This document shows positions 7,239 to 15,533 of a DNA stretch of 61,867 nucleotides, piece by piece. Within the stretch, counting starts at the first letter, position 1. Each line of letters begins with the position of its first letter. Source of the DNA: Bordetella parapertussis (lineage in GTDB: Bacteria > Pseudomonadota > Gammaproteobacteria > Burkholderiales > SG8-41); contig CAMATZ010000037.1 of NCBI GenBank assembly GCA_945861275.1, positions 1-61,867 on the forward strand. The letters are read 5' to 3'. The notes under the pieces were generated by a model. The model worked only from the letters and a program-made list of their open reading frames with translations. It did no database searches and was not told the DNA's origin. Both the position numbers and the translations under genes were made by a program.

Positions 7239-8603
7239 TTACAGTACACCGCTAAAAAATAGCGCCATATCGGGCAATTGATGCAGACCATGCACCCGCG
7301 CCTTCAATAACGCACATTGCGCTTCACGTAGCGGCCGCACGCCGGTACTGAAGCATTCCGTGAATTTGTCCTCGACCTCGGACTGCGGAATCGGATTGTC
7401 CTTGCCGCCCGCTACGTCGTCCACGCGGCACATAATCTCCCCATGCGACCGCGTGCGCATGCGTAGCTCCACCGGGCCGCGCGTGCCGTTCTGCTGCGCA
7501 TCCACCTTCAGCGTGATCTTGCCCATATGTGCAGCAATCGCGGGATCACGCGCGGCATCCGGCTGAATATCAGCCAGCCCCAATCTGCGGCGCACCAGCG
7601 CGCAGGCTATCGAATAACGCAGATTAAACTGCGCTGCCACCTGCGCGTCAACGCTGGGGTCGTATTCGCCGCCGACGATGCGCTCGATGTACGGCGTGAT
7701 GGTCGCTTCTATCGACAGCACATCATCGGGCTTCAAGTCGTATTGCCGCACCAGGCTCAACGTGGCATCTATCGCGGTATGGTTGCAGCCGCAACTCGGA
7801 TACTTTTTGATACTCGCCTGATCGTTGTCAAAGCGCTGCCCTAGTTCATGCATCAGCGCTTCGGCATCACCCGCCTGGTACAAGGCATAGAAACCGAATT
7901 TCCCTTCGATCACATCCGTCGGTGCGGTGATGCCGCGCTGTGCCAGCAGCGCGGCATACACGCCTGAGCGCGCGGCAAACGCCGACAGCATGCGTTTGCC
8001 AAGCGAAGGTTGGATGTTGGCCTGCTGCGTGCCCGAAGCCTGGATGAATGCAATGCCCAGCGCGTGTTGCGTTTGCGCGACGCTCAACCCCAACAGACGC
8101 GCCGCAGCGGCTGCTGCGCCGAAACCGCCCATCGCTGCGGTGTAATGAAACCCGCGATTCGGGTACGCGGCTGACGCGGCGAGGCGATGCAGGATGTCAC
8201 AGCCCACTACCTGCGCCGCCAGAAAATCGCGCCCCGTCGCGTGTTGGCGCTCGGCTATCGCCAGCGCGGCAGGCAAGACGGCCACATTCACATGCACCGC
8301 AACACCCAGGCCTATCGAGTCATATTCAATTGCGGCAGCCGTCATGCTGTTGATAAACGCGGCAGCAGCAGCCGGCAGACGCCCGCCATACTTGCCATAA
8401 GCCCACACCGTTGCATCCTCGCGTCCGCCCTCTTCCGCCAGCAAGGCGTGCGTCTCCTGGCAACCTGGCGCATCAGCGCCCGCCCACGCTACCGCCAGCG
8501 TATCCAGCATCAGTAGCCGTGCGATGCCGAGGTTCGCCTGCGGAATGGCTGCGAACGGTGTCTCGATCGCGTGGCGTGCGAGCCGATGGGTGATGCTGGT
8601 CAC
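7239..8603 (-). CDS. MmgE/PrpD family protein
   Basis: 454 residues of the MmgE/PrpD fold, which includes 2-methylcitrate dehydratase and related hydro-lyases or isomerases acting on polycarboxylic acids. Visible family blocks are LLMLDTLAVAWAGADAPG near the N-terminus, AAMGGFGAAAAAARLLGL in the middle and KKYPSCGCNHTAIDATLSL with its conserved Cys-rich turn. The frame is open to 8693, but a GTG at 8603 with GGCGGAG ahead gives the expected start. It heads the accessory block of cupins, Bug and TPP enzymes. No other methylcitrate-cycle gene is present, so propionate use is unlikely; a dicarboxylate dehydratase is more plausible. Confidence 0.88.
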   Translation of the reverse strand: MTSITHRLARHAIETPFAAIPQANLGIARLLMLDTLAVAWAGADAPGCQETHALLAEEGGREDATVWAYGKYGGRLPAAAAAFINSMTAAAIEYDSIGLGVAVHVNVAVLPAALAIAERQHATGRDFLAAQVVGCDILHRLAASAAYPNRGFHYTAAMGGFGAAAAAARLLGLSVAQTQHALGIAFIQASGTQQANIQPSLGKRMLSAFAARSGVYAALLAQRGITAPTDVIEGKFGFYALYQAGDAEALMHELGQRFDNDQASIKKYPSCGCNHTAIDATLSLVRQYDLKPDDVLSIEATITPYIERIVGGEYDPSVDAQVAAQFNLRYSIACALVRRRLGLADIQPDAARDPAIAAHMGKITLKVDAQQNGTRGPVELRMRTRSHGEIMCRVDDVAGGKDNPIPQSEVEDKFTECFSTGVRPLREAQCALLKARVHGLHQLPDMALFFSGVL

Positions 8604-8632
8604 CGTGCGCTCCGCCTTACCGCACGGTGGCG

Positions 8633-9187
8633 CTACGCCGCATCGTGCATCGACATGGCAATAAGGCACGGCTTGTCGGAGCGATTGCTCCATGCGTGAT
8701 TGGCGCCGCGCAGCACCACGCTGTCACCGGCGCTTAAATTGACCTCCTCAAGGTCCAGCACCAGTGTCACTTCGCCTTCGATAATCAGCGCGAAATCCAG
8801 AGTGTGCGTTTTCTGCATATACGGATGTGGCGCGGCGCCCGTAGCCGTCGAGTACGTGGATGCAGCGGGGGACCCCATCGCCGCAAAATACGCCCGCACT
8901 TCCTTCGCGCCGACTTTGCCTTGCCAGGCCGCATCGGGCGGTATTTGCAGGTAGCGGCACAACGATCCAGCCTTGGGCGGTTCGATGGTGTGCGGCGCAT
9001 TGAGCGTTTCGTTCTGGATGCGCGCGGGCGTGGCATCGGTCACCCACATGCGCGTGGCTGCAAATCCGGGGCGCGCGGGATCAAGACGCACGTCGGGCGA
9101 TGGCGCATCGCACAGCGCGCGAGATTTTTCGCCGTCGCTATAGTCGCGAACGACGATACGGCGCAGGGGTTTGATGTCGTTGGCCAT
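8633..9187 (-). CDS. Cupin-domain protein 1
   Basis: 184 residues. The C-terminal half is a cupin barrel with HTLDFALIIEGEVTLVLD and LSAGDSVVLRGANHAWSN, giving the two conserved cupin motifs with metal-binding histidines and a Glu. The N-terminal segment IKPLRRIVVRD is shared with the next gene upstream, and the two are tandem paralogues separated by 2 bp. Such small cupins often sit with aromatic or organic-acid catabolic genes as dioxygenase, decarboxylase or isomerase-like enzymes; no substrate can be assigned. Probably co-transcribed with the MmgE/PrpD gene. Confidence 0.8.
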   Translation of the reverse strand: MANDIKPLRRIVVRDYSDGEKSRALCDAPSPDVRLDPARPGFAATRMWVTDATPARIQNETLNAPHTIEPPKAGSLCRYLQIPPDAAWQGKVGAKEVRAYFAAMGSPAASTYSTATGAAPHPYMQKTHTLDFALIIEGEVTLVLDLEEVNLSAGDSVVLRGANHAWSNRSDKPCLIAMSMHDAA

Positions 9188-9189
9188 GG

Positions 9190-9768
9190 TTATTTCTTCC
9201 CTTCATCAAACTCATTTGCGAAAGATGCAGCAACAAACACAAACGCCATCATCCCCGCGTTGATATTGCGCCACGCATGCCAGCTCGCCAACTGGATCAC
9301 GCAGTCACCAGCCTTGAGGTGGTACTCGCCGTCGTCAAGGATCATGGTGCGCTCGCCACTGAGCAATATGCCGTAATCGATGGTCTCGGATTTATGCGTG
9401 CGCGTGGTGTAGAGATTTTGATTACCGCGCTCCCAGGTGCCTCCAGGTGTTTTTTTCGGCGGATGCGCCGGCGTGATAAACGTATCGTTCGCCGCATCGT
9501 AATCGGCGGGCTTGGAATCCGACTGCACGATGCGCAGTTGCCCGCCCTTGGGTGGCGGCTCAAAGTGAAACGGCAGATTGCCGTAGTCTTTTTCGCCGGA
9601 AATAATCGCCGGACATTCGTGAAACACCCAGATATCCGTCATGCCCGTGCCTTTCTTGAAGGCATTGGCATTGACGTTGGGCGCGGCACTGTCGAACAAC
9701 ACCTTGGAACGCCCCTGCGCATCGTTACCGGTGACTACACGCCGGATGGGTTTGACACCTTCAGCCAT
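9190..9768 (-). CDS. Cupin-domain protein 2
   Basis: 192 residues, a paralogue of the adjacent cupin gene. Both begin with a VKPIRRVV-type stretch followed by a substrate-sized N-terminal region and a C-terminal cupin: HKSETIDYGILLSGERTMIL and LKAGDCVIQLASWHAWRN. It differs in the middle by an inserted PAHPPKKTPGGTWERG segment. The pair may form a heteromeric enzyme or have diverged in specificity. The ATG at 9768 is the first of the minus-strand run, ahead of the Bug gene at 10017-11021, with a repeat-rich gap between. Confidence 0.8.
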   Translation of the reverse strand: MAEGVKPIRRVVTGNDAQGRSKVLFDSAAPNVNANAFKKGTGMTDIWVFHECPAIISGEKDYGNLPFHFEPPPKGGQLRIVQSDSKPADYDAANDTFITPAHPPKKTPGGTWERGNQNLYTTRTHKSETIDYGILLSGERTMILDDGEYHLKAGDCVIQLASWHAWRNINAGMMAFVFVAASFANEFDEGKK

Positions 9769-9819
9769 GCTTGCTTACCCCTAAAATCGAAAATTGCTTA
9801 CCCATGGACAAACACCCAG

Positions 9820-9957
9820 AATCGTCATACCGGTGAAAGCCGGTATCCAGTGCGTATCTTCATGCGAAGCATCTTGCAAGATTCTTCGGATCGGGTCAAA
9901 AAGCCCCATCCTACCTTCCCTGAGGGAAGGGGATACTGGCGTGCGCCAGAATGACGA
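9820..9957. repeat. Palindromic intergenic repeat (GTCATACCGG type)
   Basis: Contains the hairpin ATACCGG-tgaaag-CCGGTAT (9827-9846), and a partly complementary end near 9944-9957 (GCCAGAATGACGAT against ATCGTCATACCGG). It has the structure of common proteobacterial palindromic intergenic repeats. The whole gap 9769-10016 holds no gene. Confidence 0.5.
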
Positions 9958-10016
9958 TTTTGGGTTTTAATCAATGTTCATCTGCGTTCATCTGTGGTTA
10001 AAACGTTTTTAGCTTT

Positions 10017-11021
10017 TCAATCTACCTTCGCGCCAGTCTCCTTCACCAGCTTCGCAAACTTCGCGATTTCAGAACGCACAAAATCGGTGAACTGCTCCGG
10101 CGAATTTTTCTCACCCGCCGGATCGTAACTCGACTGCGCCAGCCGCTGCACCAGTTCGGGTGTCCTGAGCTGGCGGTTGATTTCAGCGTTGAGTTTATTC
10201 ACCACCGCGCCGGGCGTTTTCGCGGGCGCGATCAACCCGTTCCAACCTACAATTTCGTAGCCCGGCAAGCCGGATTCTGCGATCGTCGGCATTTGCGGCG
10301 CGAGCCGCGTGCGCTCACGCGAACTCACCGCCAGCCCGCGCAACCTGCCCGCCTGCACCTGCGGCAGTGAAATCGACATGATCGGCCACATCATCTGCAC
10401 CTGGCCGCTCACCACGTCCACCAGTGCCGGCGTCGCGAATTTATACGGCACGTGCAGAATATCCACCCTGGCCATGCTCTTGAACATCTCCCCCGCCAGA
10501 TGCGGCGGCGTGCCGTTGCCCGACGAGGAATACACCAGTTGCCCCGGCTTTGATTTCGCCAGCGCGATCAATTCCTTCACCGATTTCGCAGGCACCGAGG
10601 GATGCACGGTCAGTATGAACGGCGCCATGGCGCACAGTGCTATCGACGAAAAATCGCGCACCAAATCATAAGGTCCCGGCTGCAGCACGGCGTTGATGGT
10701 GTACGCAGCGCTCGACAACAGCAGGGTGTAACCGTCAGGCGCGGCTTTCGCCACCAATTCGGTGGCGATGGTGCCCCCGCCACCCGGCCGTTGTTCGACG
10801 ATGGTTTGGTGGCCCCACGCTTCGGTGAATTTCTGCCCAAACATGCGCGCGACGATATCGGGGCCGGGGCCGACGATGATGCGAATAGGTTTGACGGGAT
10901 AAACCTGTTCTGAGCCCTTCGACAAGCTCAGGACAGGCTCTGTCGAAGGGTCCTGCGCCTGCGCAGTGCCTGTGAGTAATGCACAGGCGACAGCGAGCCA
11001 TAAACTCCTATTTATAGGCAT
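10017..11021 (-). CDS. Bug/TctC-family periplasmic solute-binding protein 1
   Basis: 334 residues with a signal peptide (INRSLWLAVACALLTGTAQAQ) and the Bug fold, the extracytoplasmic binding component of tripartite tricarboxylate transporters. Family blocks include KPIRIIVGPGPDIVARMFG, APDGYTLLLSSAAYTIN, VYSSSGNGTPPHLAGEMF and HVPYKFATPALVDVVSGQ. Directly after the signal peptide is an extra segment, DPSTEPVLSLSKGSEQ, encoded by a palindromic repeat inserted in frame at 10905-10952; most Bug proteins go straight from the signal peptide to YPxKPIR. No TctA/TctB membrane genes are nearby. Ligand unknown; organic acids are typical. It probably belongs with the TPP-enzyme gene 75 bp upstream of it. 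Confidence 0.9.
   Translation of the reverse strand: MPINRSLWLAVACALLTGTAQAQDPSTEPVLSLSKGSEQVYPVKPIRIIVGPGPDIVARMFGQKFTEAWGHQTIVEQRPGGGGTIATELVAKAAPDGYTLLLSSAAYTINAVLQPGPYDLVRDFSSIALCAMAPFILTVHPSVPAKSVKELIALAKSKPGQLVYSSSGNGTPPHLAGEMFKSMARVDILHVPYKFATPALVDVVSGQVQMMWPIMSISLPQVQAGRLRGLAVSSRERTRLAPQMPTIAESGLPGYEIVGWNGLIAPAKTPGAVVNKLNAEINRQLRTPELVQRLAQSSYDPAGEKNSPEQFTDFVRSEIAKFAKLVKETGAKVD
10905..10952. repeat. Palindromic repeat inserted in a coding region
   Basis: CCCTTCGACA (10915-10924) and TGTCGAAGGG (10941-10950) are perfect 10-bp arms around AGCTCAGGACAGGCTC. The element lies inside the Bug gene and reads through in frame. A half copy (CCTTCGACAGGCTCAGGACA) occurs in the Bug gene at 13785-13808 at the equivalent position. 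Confidence 0.85.
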
Positions 11022-11095
11022 GGTGTGTCTCAAAATTTTCCAAACCACTGCGTTGCTCCCTCGCCCCGCTTGCAGGGACAGGGGAAAAAGTTAAA

Positions 11096-12799
11096 TCAAT
11101 GTGCGCTCGCGCCGCCGGGCGTCCACGCGCCGGGCGCCAGCGCCTGATCGTCGCTGATGGCATCTATCACCACCGGCCTCCCCATCGCCAGCGCGCGCGG
11201 CAGCAATTCCTTAAGCGCCTTCGGATTATCCACGCGAAATGCCGCGCAGCCCATCGCTTCCGCCACCTTCGCAATGTCAGCCGTTTTTTGAAACCGCCAC
11301 ATTTCATCGGGCTTGTAACGATCACCGCGCTTGCCTTGGTAGGCGTGACCCACCAGCGGAATTTCCTGATTGAGCGAACTGTTGTTATTCACTACCATCA
11401 CCAGATTGATGCCATGGCGCGCGGCGGTCTCGAGTTCAGCGATGTGATAATAAAAACCGCCATCGCCGCTGAACAGAACCACCGGCTGATCCGGCAGCGC
11501 GCATTTAACACCCATCGCACCCGGCAGGCCCCAGCCCAGCGATCCCGCGCAACGGATGTAGCGCTGCGTCGCGTGACGCATCTCGATCAACTGCCCGGTC
11601 CACATACCCGCGTGACCAGTGTCCGTCACCACCACGCCATTGGCCGGCAGCGCATCGTTGATTTCCCTGCAAATACGTTCGGGGCGCAGCGGTGAGGCAT
11701 CCGAGTTGTAGTGCGTGGCAACACTCGCGCGCCAGTTGGCGACAAGCTCCTGGGTACGCGCCATCCACTGCTTCGCACCGGCAGATGGGCCGGAAGCCAG
11801 TACGATCATGTGCTTTAGCGTTGCTTTCGCATCGCCCAGTATCGACGCCGCGTTCGGGTAGTTGCGACCGAGTTCCTGCGCGTCGATATCGATCTGAATC
11901 ACCGTGATGCCAGGCGCGGGAATTTTCCAGTTCGTGGTCACCTGCGCACCGGTGTGGCTGCCGATGAACAGCACCAGATCGGCTTCGGAAATTGCCCGGT
12001 TCGCGCACTCGCGTGAGTACACGCCGGGCACACCCACCGCCAGCGGATGTGTATCCAGTATCGCACCCTTGGCGTTGAGCGAGGTGGCCACCGGTATCTG
12101 CATTTTTTCCGCAAACGCCACTAGCTCGGCCTGCGCACCGGATGCCGTAACGCCCCCGCCCGCCACGATGATCGGCCGCTGCGCTTTCGCCAGCACTGCT
12201 AATGCCGCACGCACACGATGCAATTCCGGTTCGGGGCGATACGCCGGAACCGCGGCATATTCTTTTTCGATAAGCGGCGCCGGCAAATCAGCTTCGCATT
12301 CGATGCCCTGCCCATGCGAGCCGCGCAGTCTGAGATGCACCGGCTTGGGCGCGCCGGTGGTTACCGCGCGGAACAATTGCCGCATCAAATCCGGCAGACG
12401 CGATACGTCGTCAAGTTGCAAATTGAGTTTGGTCATCGAATCAAACTGCGCGAAATCTTCAACCTCCTGATACGAGTGGCGATAACGCCCCGGCGTACCA
12501 GGCCCGCCGGTAATCGCAATTATCGGCGCCCCGGCCATGAAGCCATCGCGCAAACCGGCGGCGAGATTGGACGCGCCGATCTGCTGCCCCATGCACAGGC
12601 CCGGCCGGTTAGCCGCGCGCGCATAACCGTCGGCCATGTACGCCGCGGCTTTTTCGCCGTGGGTCAAAATCTTCTGGATGCCAAGTTCGTCCATCTCGGC
12701 CAACGCATCCATCAAAATCGTAGGCACGAAAAACGCATGGGTTATGCCGTAGCCCTTGATGATTTCCGCGAAATATCTTGCTCCGGTGGTTTTGGGCAT
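11096..12799 (-). CDS. Thiamine-diphosphate-dependent enzyme, acetolactate-synthase type (1)
   Basis: 567 residues, with the full three-domain layout of the ThDP enzyme family that includes acetolactate synthase, oxalyl-CoA decarboxylase and sulfoacetaldehyde acetyltransferase. The cofactor-activating Glu is in ILTHGEKAAAYMADGYARA near residue 48, and the ThDP/Mg motif GDGGFYYHIAELETA ends in NNN near residue 450. The central domain has a Rossmann-like half but no obvious FAD use can be proven. Start MPKTTGARYFAEII is shared with its paralogue at 16369-18075. The neighbouring Bug and cupin genes suggest degradation of an imported 2-oxo or carboxylic acid; the precise reaction is unknown. Confidence 0.88.
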   Translation of the reverse strand: MPKTTGARYFAEIIKGYGITHAFFVPTILMDALAEMDELGIQKILTHGEKAAAYMADGYARAANRPGLCMGQQIGASNLAAGLRDGFMAGAPIIAITGGPGTPGRYRHSYQEVEDFAQFDSMTKLNLQLDDVSRLPDLMRQLFRAVTTGAPKPVHLRLRGSHGQGIECEADLPAPLIEKEYAAVPAYRPEPELHRVRAALAVLAKAQRPIIVAGGGVTASGAQAELVAFAEKMQIPVATSLNAKGAILDTHPLAVGVPGVYSRECANRAISEADLVLFIGSHTGAQVTTNWKIPAPGITVIQIDIDAQELGRNYPNAASILGDAKATLKHMIVLASGPSAGAKQWMARTQELVANWRASVATHYNSDASPLRPERICREINDALPANGVVVTDTGHAGMWTGQLIEMRHATQRYIRCAGSLGWGLPGAMGVKCALPDQPVVLFSGDGGFYYHIAELETAARHGINLVMVVNNNSSLNQEIPLVGHAYQGKRGDRYKPDEMWRFQKTADIAKVAEAMGCAAFRVDNPKALKELLPRALAMGRPVVIDAISDDQALAPGAWTPGGASAH

Positions 12800-12867
12800 C
12801 CATTACTCCAGGGTTGTACGATTGAGATTCAAAATCATTTGCCACAGATGAACACAGATTTTCGCAG

Positions 12868-12903
12868 GGTGGGTTAGGCGCGCCCTTTGCGCCGTAACCC
12901 ACC
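12868..12903. repeat. Palindromic intergenic repeat (GGTGGGTTA type)
   Basis: GGTGGGTTA-GGCGC and GCGCC-G-TAACCCACC enclose GCCCTTT, giving a long hairpin in the gap 12800-13039. REP-like; no gene in this gap. Confidence 0.6.
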
Positions 12904-13039
12904 GTCCCGCGTGCATGCAATTGCACTTCTAGCTGCCACCAACATCAAACGCCTCAACACCGCGTTCGTGAAAGCGATGAAGTCGCCCGATATGCCGCGA
13001 TGAAGGCTTCAGGGGCGAGGGCCAAGTAGTACACACCGC

Positions 13040-13612
13040 CTACTGTTTCAACACCCGCCACACCGGCCCCAGCATCGACCACTGCTTGCCATCCCAGTAG
13101 AGCAAGTGGTATTTCATGCCTGCGGATTTACCCGGCTCAAGATACTCGACTTCATAAAAAGTCGTGCCCGCCCGTAGCGCCTCCGCGGCAACGCGCTTGG
13201 CGCCACCGGGAAACTCCTTGAACGCGACGGACCCCTCGCGATAGCGAATGATGTCCTCGGTGCTCGCGCCATGCACCTGCACTTCTTTCTGCGTGGCGCG
13301 CGCTACCTTGATTACGCCTTCCGGCGTGATGCTGCCGCCCAGCTTCTTGTGCATTTCCAGAATCTGCCGCAGGGTGTCGGGCGCAATATTGTCCTTGAGC
13401 GCCTTCTTCGCGCGCGCCTCGTCTGGCAGCAGCGAGCCGAAAAGCGCTGCAGCTTGTTTCGAGTCTTTCTTGACATGCGCCTCATGATGCACACGCTCGA
13501 ACGGCGCCTTCAGATTCTGTGGCTTGTTTTCATGCTTGAAATCCGCGCTGTTCGCGGCAAACGCCCAGGCCATCAAAAAACTTAAAACTGCCGCACGCAA
13601 TGGCTGCACCAC
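13040..13612 (-). CDS. Exported protein of unknown function
   Basis: 190 residues. The N-terminus (LRAAVLSFLMAWAFAANSA) is a convincing Sec signal peptide, so the protein is probably periplasmic. The mature part is basic and helical at first, then has a beta-rich C-terminus (TTFYEVEYLEPGKSAGMKY and YWDGKQWSMLGPVWRVL). I do not recognise a family. The frame is open to 13717, but a GTG at 13612 sits 6 bp after GGAGG and directly precedes the signal peptide. It is divergent from the next Bug gene, whose start lies about 100 bp away, so the two may share a promoter region. Confidence 0.7.
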   Translation of the reverse strand: MVQPLRAAVLSFLMAWAFAANSADFKHENKPQNLKAPFERVHHEAHVKKDSKQAAALFGSLLPDEARAKKALKDNIAPDTLRQILEMHKKLGGSITPEGVIKVARATQKEVQVHGASTEDIIRYREGSVAFKEFPGGAKRVAAEALRAGTTFYEVEYLEPGKSAGMKYHLLYWDGKQWSMLGPVWRVLKQ

Positions 13613-13715
13613 GGTGAACCTCCAGTTCTGTCGTTGATTTGTTTTCGAGCATACACCGCAAGCACAAGCATCGCAAAACGTGTAACGTTCGCTTCCGATG
13701 CAAAAGGATATTCGC

Positions 13716-14702
13716 ATGACAATGACTGTATTGCTAGGCGCACTCGGCGCCAGTGTCCTGACAAGTGCCGCGTTGGCTCAGGCGCCTTCGACAGGCTCAG
13801 GACAGGCCTATCCCGCCAAGTCCATCAGAATCATGGTCGGCTTTGCCGCCGGTGGCGCGTCCGATGTCACGGCGCGCATGCTCGCGCCCAAATTGTCTGA
13901 ATTGCTGGGGCAGCAAGTCATCGTCGAAAATCGCGGCGGCTCCGGGGGTATGCTGGCCACCGATGCTGTCGCCAAATCGCCGCCCGACGGTTATACGCTG
14001 CTGTTGATGCCCGCCGCAGACGCCGTGCAACCGGCGCTGCGCCGCAAGTTGCCGTACGAACTGGAGCGCGACTTCACGCCGGTGTCACGCGTGGTGTACG
14101 GGCCGTGGTTTGTGGTGGTGCATCCGTCGGTGCCGGTGCGCAGCGCCAAAGAACTTATCACCCTCGCACGCGCCAGCCCCGGCAAACTGAACTATGCATC
14201 CTCGGGCGTCGGCAGTTCCGCCCACATGGCGAACGAGTTATTCAATTCGATGGCCAGGGTCAGCATCGTTCACGTGCCGTACAAAGGCACTTCCGAGGGC
14301 GTAATTGCCACTGCCGGCGGCGAGGTGGACATGATCTTCGCGAGTATCCCGGCGTCGCTGCCGCTGCTCGGCGCAGGACGCATCAGAGCACTCGCGGTCA
14401 CTACTCTACAACGCACACCGCTCGCGCCAGCGATGCCCACCCTCAATGAATCCGGCGTGCCGGGTTATGAACGCACCGGCTGGTACGGCGTGATCGCACC
14501 CGCCAGCGTGCCACGAGAAATCATTACGCGTCTGAACGCAGCGATTGTGAAAATCGTCAACACGCCAGAGATGAAAGAGGCGTTCATGAAGCAAGGGCTT
14601 GATCCGGCGCCTAGCACGCCGGAGGAATTCGCGGCGTTCATCCGCAATGAGGTTGCACAGAACATCAAGGTGGTAAAGGCGGCGGGAATTAAAGTGGAGT
14701 AA
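13716..14702 (+). CDS. Bug/TctC-family periplasmic solute-binding protein 2
   Basis: 328 residues. A signal peptide (LLGALGASVLTSAALAQA) is followed by PSTGSGQA, an eight-residue insertion encoded by a repeat fragment, then the usual YPAKSIRIMVGFAAGGASD start of mature Bug proteins. Other blocks: KSPPDGYTLLLMPAADAVQ, YASSGVGSSAHMANELF and HVPYKGTSEGVIATAGGE. An AAGGA ribosome site precedes the ATG at 13716; an earlier in-frame ATG at 13698 has none. The gene stands alone on the plus strand and converges on the cupin gene at 14825, with a large inverted repeat between them. Ligand unknown. Confidence 0.9.
   Translation: MTMTVLLGALGASVLTSAALAQAPSTGSGQAYPAKSIRIMVGFAAGGASDVTARMLAPKLSELLGQQVIVENRGGSGGMLATDAVAKSPPDGYTLLLMPAADAVQPALRRKLPYELERDFTPVSRVVYGPWFVVVHPSVPVRSAKELITLARASPGKLNYASSGVGSSAHMANELFNSMARVSIVHVPYKGTSEGVIATAGGEVDMIFASIPASLPLLGAGRIRALAVTTLQRTPLAPAMPTLNESGVPGYERTGWYGVIAPASVPREIITRLNAAIVKIVNTPEMKEAFMKQGLDPAPSTPEEFAAFIRNEVAQNIKVVKAAGIKVE
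13785..13808. repeat. Half copy of the TTCGACA/CTCAGGACAGG repeat, in frame
   Basis: CCTTCGACAGGCTCAGGACA lies exactly at the signal-peptide/mature junction of the Bug gene and adds eight codons. It corresponds to one arm plus the centre of the complete element at 10905-10952. Confidence 0.75.
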
Positions 14703-14714
14703 ACCTCAAAATCT

Positions 14715-14818
14715 CACCGCAGAGGCGCGAAGGCGCAGAGGTAACGCAGAGGAACGCAAATACTTTTCATGGTTTTTCTCTGCGTGTTCTTCTCTGCGCC
14801 TCCGCGCCTCTGCGGTGA
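14715..14818. terminator. Long inverted repeat between convergent genes
   Basis: A 27-nt arm beginning TCACCGCAGAGGCGCGAAGG (14715-14741) pairs with CTCTGCGCCTCCGCGCCTCT... (14792-14818) at 26 of 27 positions, with a 50-nt spacer that holds a further AACGCAGAG/CTCTGCGT pair. It lies between two convergent stop codons, so it may work as a bidirectional terminator. It belongs to a common palindromic repeat type. Confidence 0.6.
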
Positions 14819-14824
14819 ATAGCT

Positions 14825-15508
14825 TTAACGCATCGTCAACGCCAGCAACGTAGCCCCCTGCGGAAACATCACCGGCCCATGCCCCGCATCCATCACGCGC
14901 ATGAAATCCCAGACACCCAGCGTGACGCCGTCAATTTCGGCGCTGCCCTCCACCACCAGCGCGGAGTGCATTTTCGCCAGCGCCTTTGCCGCGACGCTGG
15001 CGCCGGGCGCAAAGCGCAGTGCTTCCACCAGCAGGCGTCCGCAGCCGCGATCGACCAGAGTTTTTGCTTCACCGCTGTCGCTGCCGTAGGCGCCCTGCAC
15101 CCACGGAATTTGCTGCTGCTGAATCAAGCGGTAGTGTTTTTCGGTCGATAGTTTTTCCACTTCACTGTGGTAGTAGCTGCCCTGAAACGCACTCAGCAAC
15201 TGGCAGCTATCGGGATAATGCAGCGGGCCGTGCGGCTCATTGCTCGGCCCCAGCACCACATCCAGCGGCCGCAGGGTTACGCCATCGACTATCGTGTGAT
15301 GCTTTAACACCGTGGTCGCGTGCATGCCGCCATGCACGTGGCGCGGCTCGGTCGAGCCTTGCGGATAATCGATCAGGCGTATGCACAACTGATTCGGCTT
15401 GTCGTCGCAATACATGCCCGCACGGCTCGGCCAGTTGTCCACGTTTCTGCGGTCTTCCCAGGGGATCTCGGCGACCGTTACGATTTCAAAACCGGCCTTG
15501 TGTTGCAT
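14825..15508 (-). CDS. Two-domain cupin protein
   Basis: 227 residues with two cupin halves: EPRHVHGGMHATTVLKHHTI in the first, and a second built around ALRFAPGASVAAKALAKMHS and SALVVEGSAEIDGVTLGVWD. The first half has the histidine-rich metal motif, the second lacks most histidines, so only one metal site is likely. The ATG at 15508 has GGGAG 7 nt ahead. It is the last gene of a minus-strand run with the EthD-like and TPP-enzyme genes, mirroring the cupin/TPP association at 8.6-12.8 kb. Possible roles are ring-cleavage dioxygenase or isomerase; the substrate is unknown. Confidence 0.75.
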   Translation of the reverse strand: MQHKAGFEIVTVAEIPWEDRRNVDNWPSRAGMYCDDKPNQLCIRLIDYPQGSTEPRHVHGGMHATTVLKHHTIVDGVTLRPLDVVLGPSNEPHGPLHYPDSCQLLSAFQGSYYHSEVEKLSTEKHYRLIQQQQIPWVQGAYGSDSGEAKTLVDRGCGRLLVEALRFAPGASVAAKALAKMHSALVVEGSAEIDGVTLGVWDFMRVMDAGHGPVMFPQGATLLALTMR

Positions 15509-15533
15509 CTTGTTCTCCCTCAGCAATAGTTAC

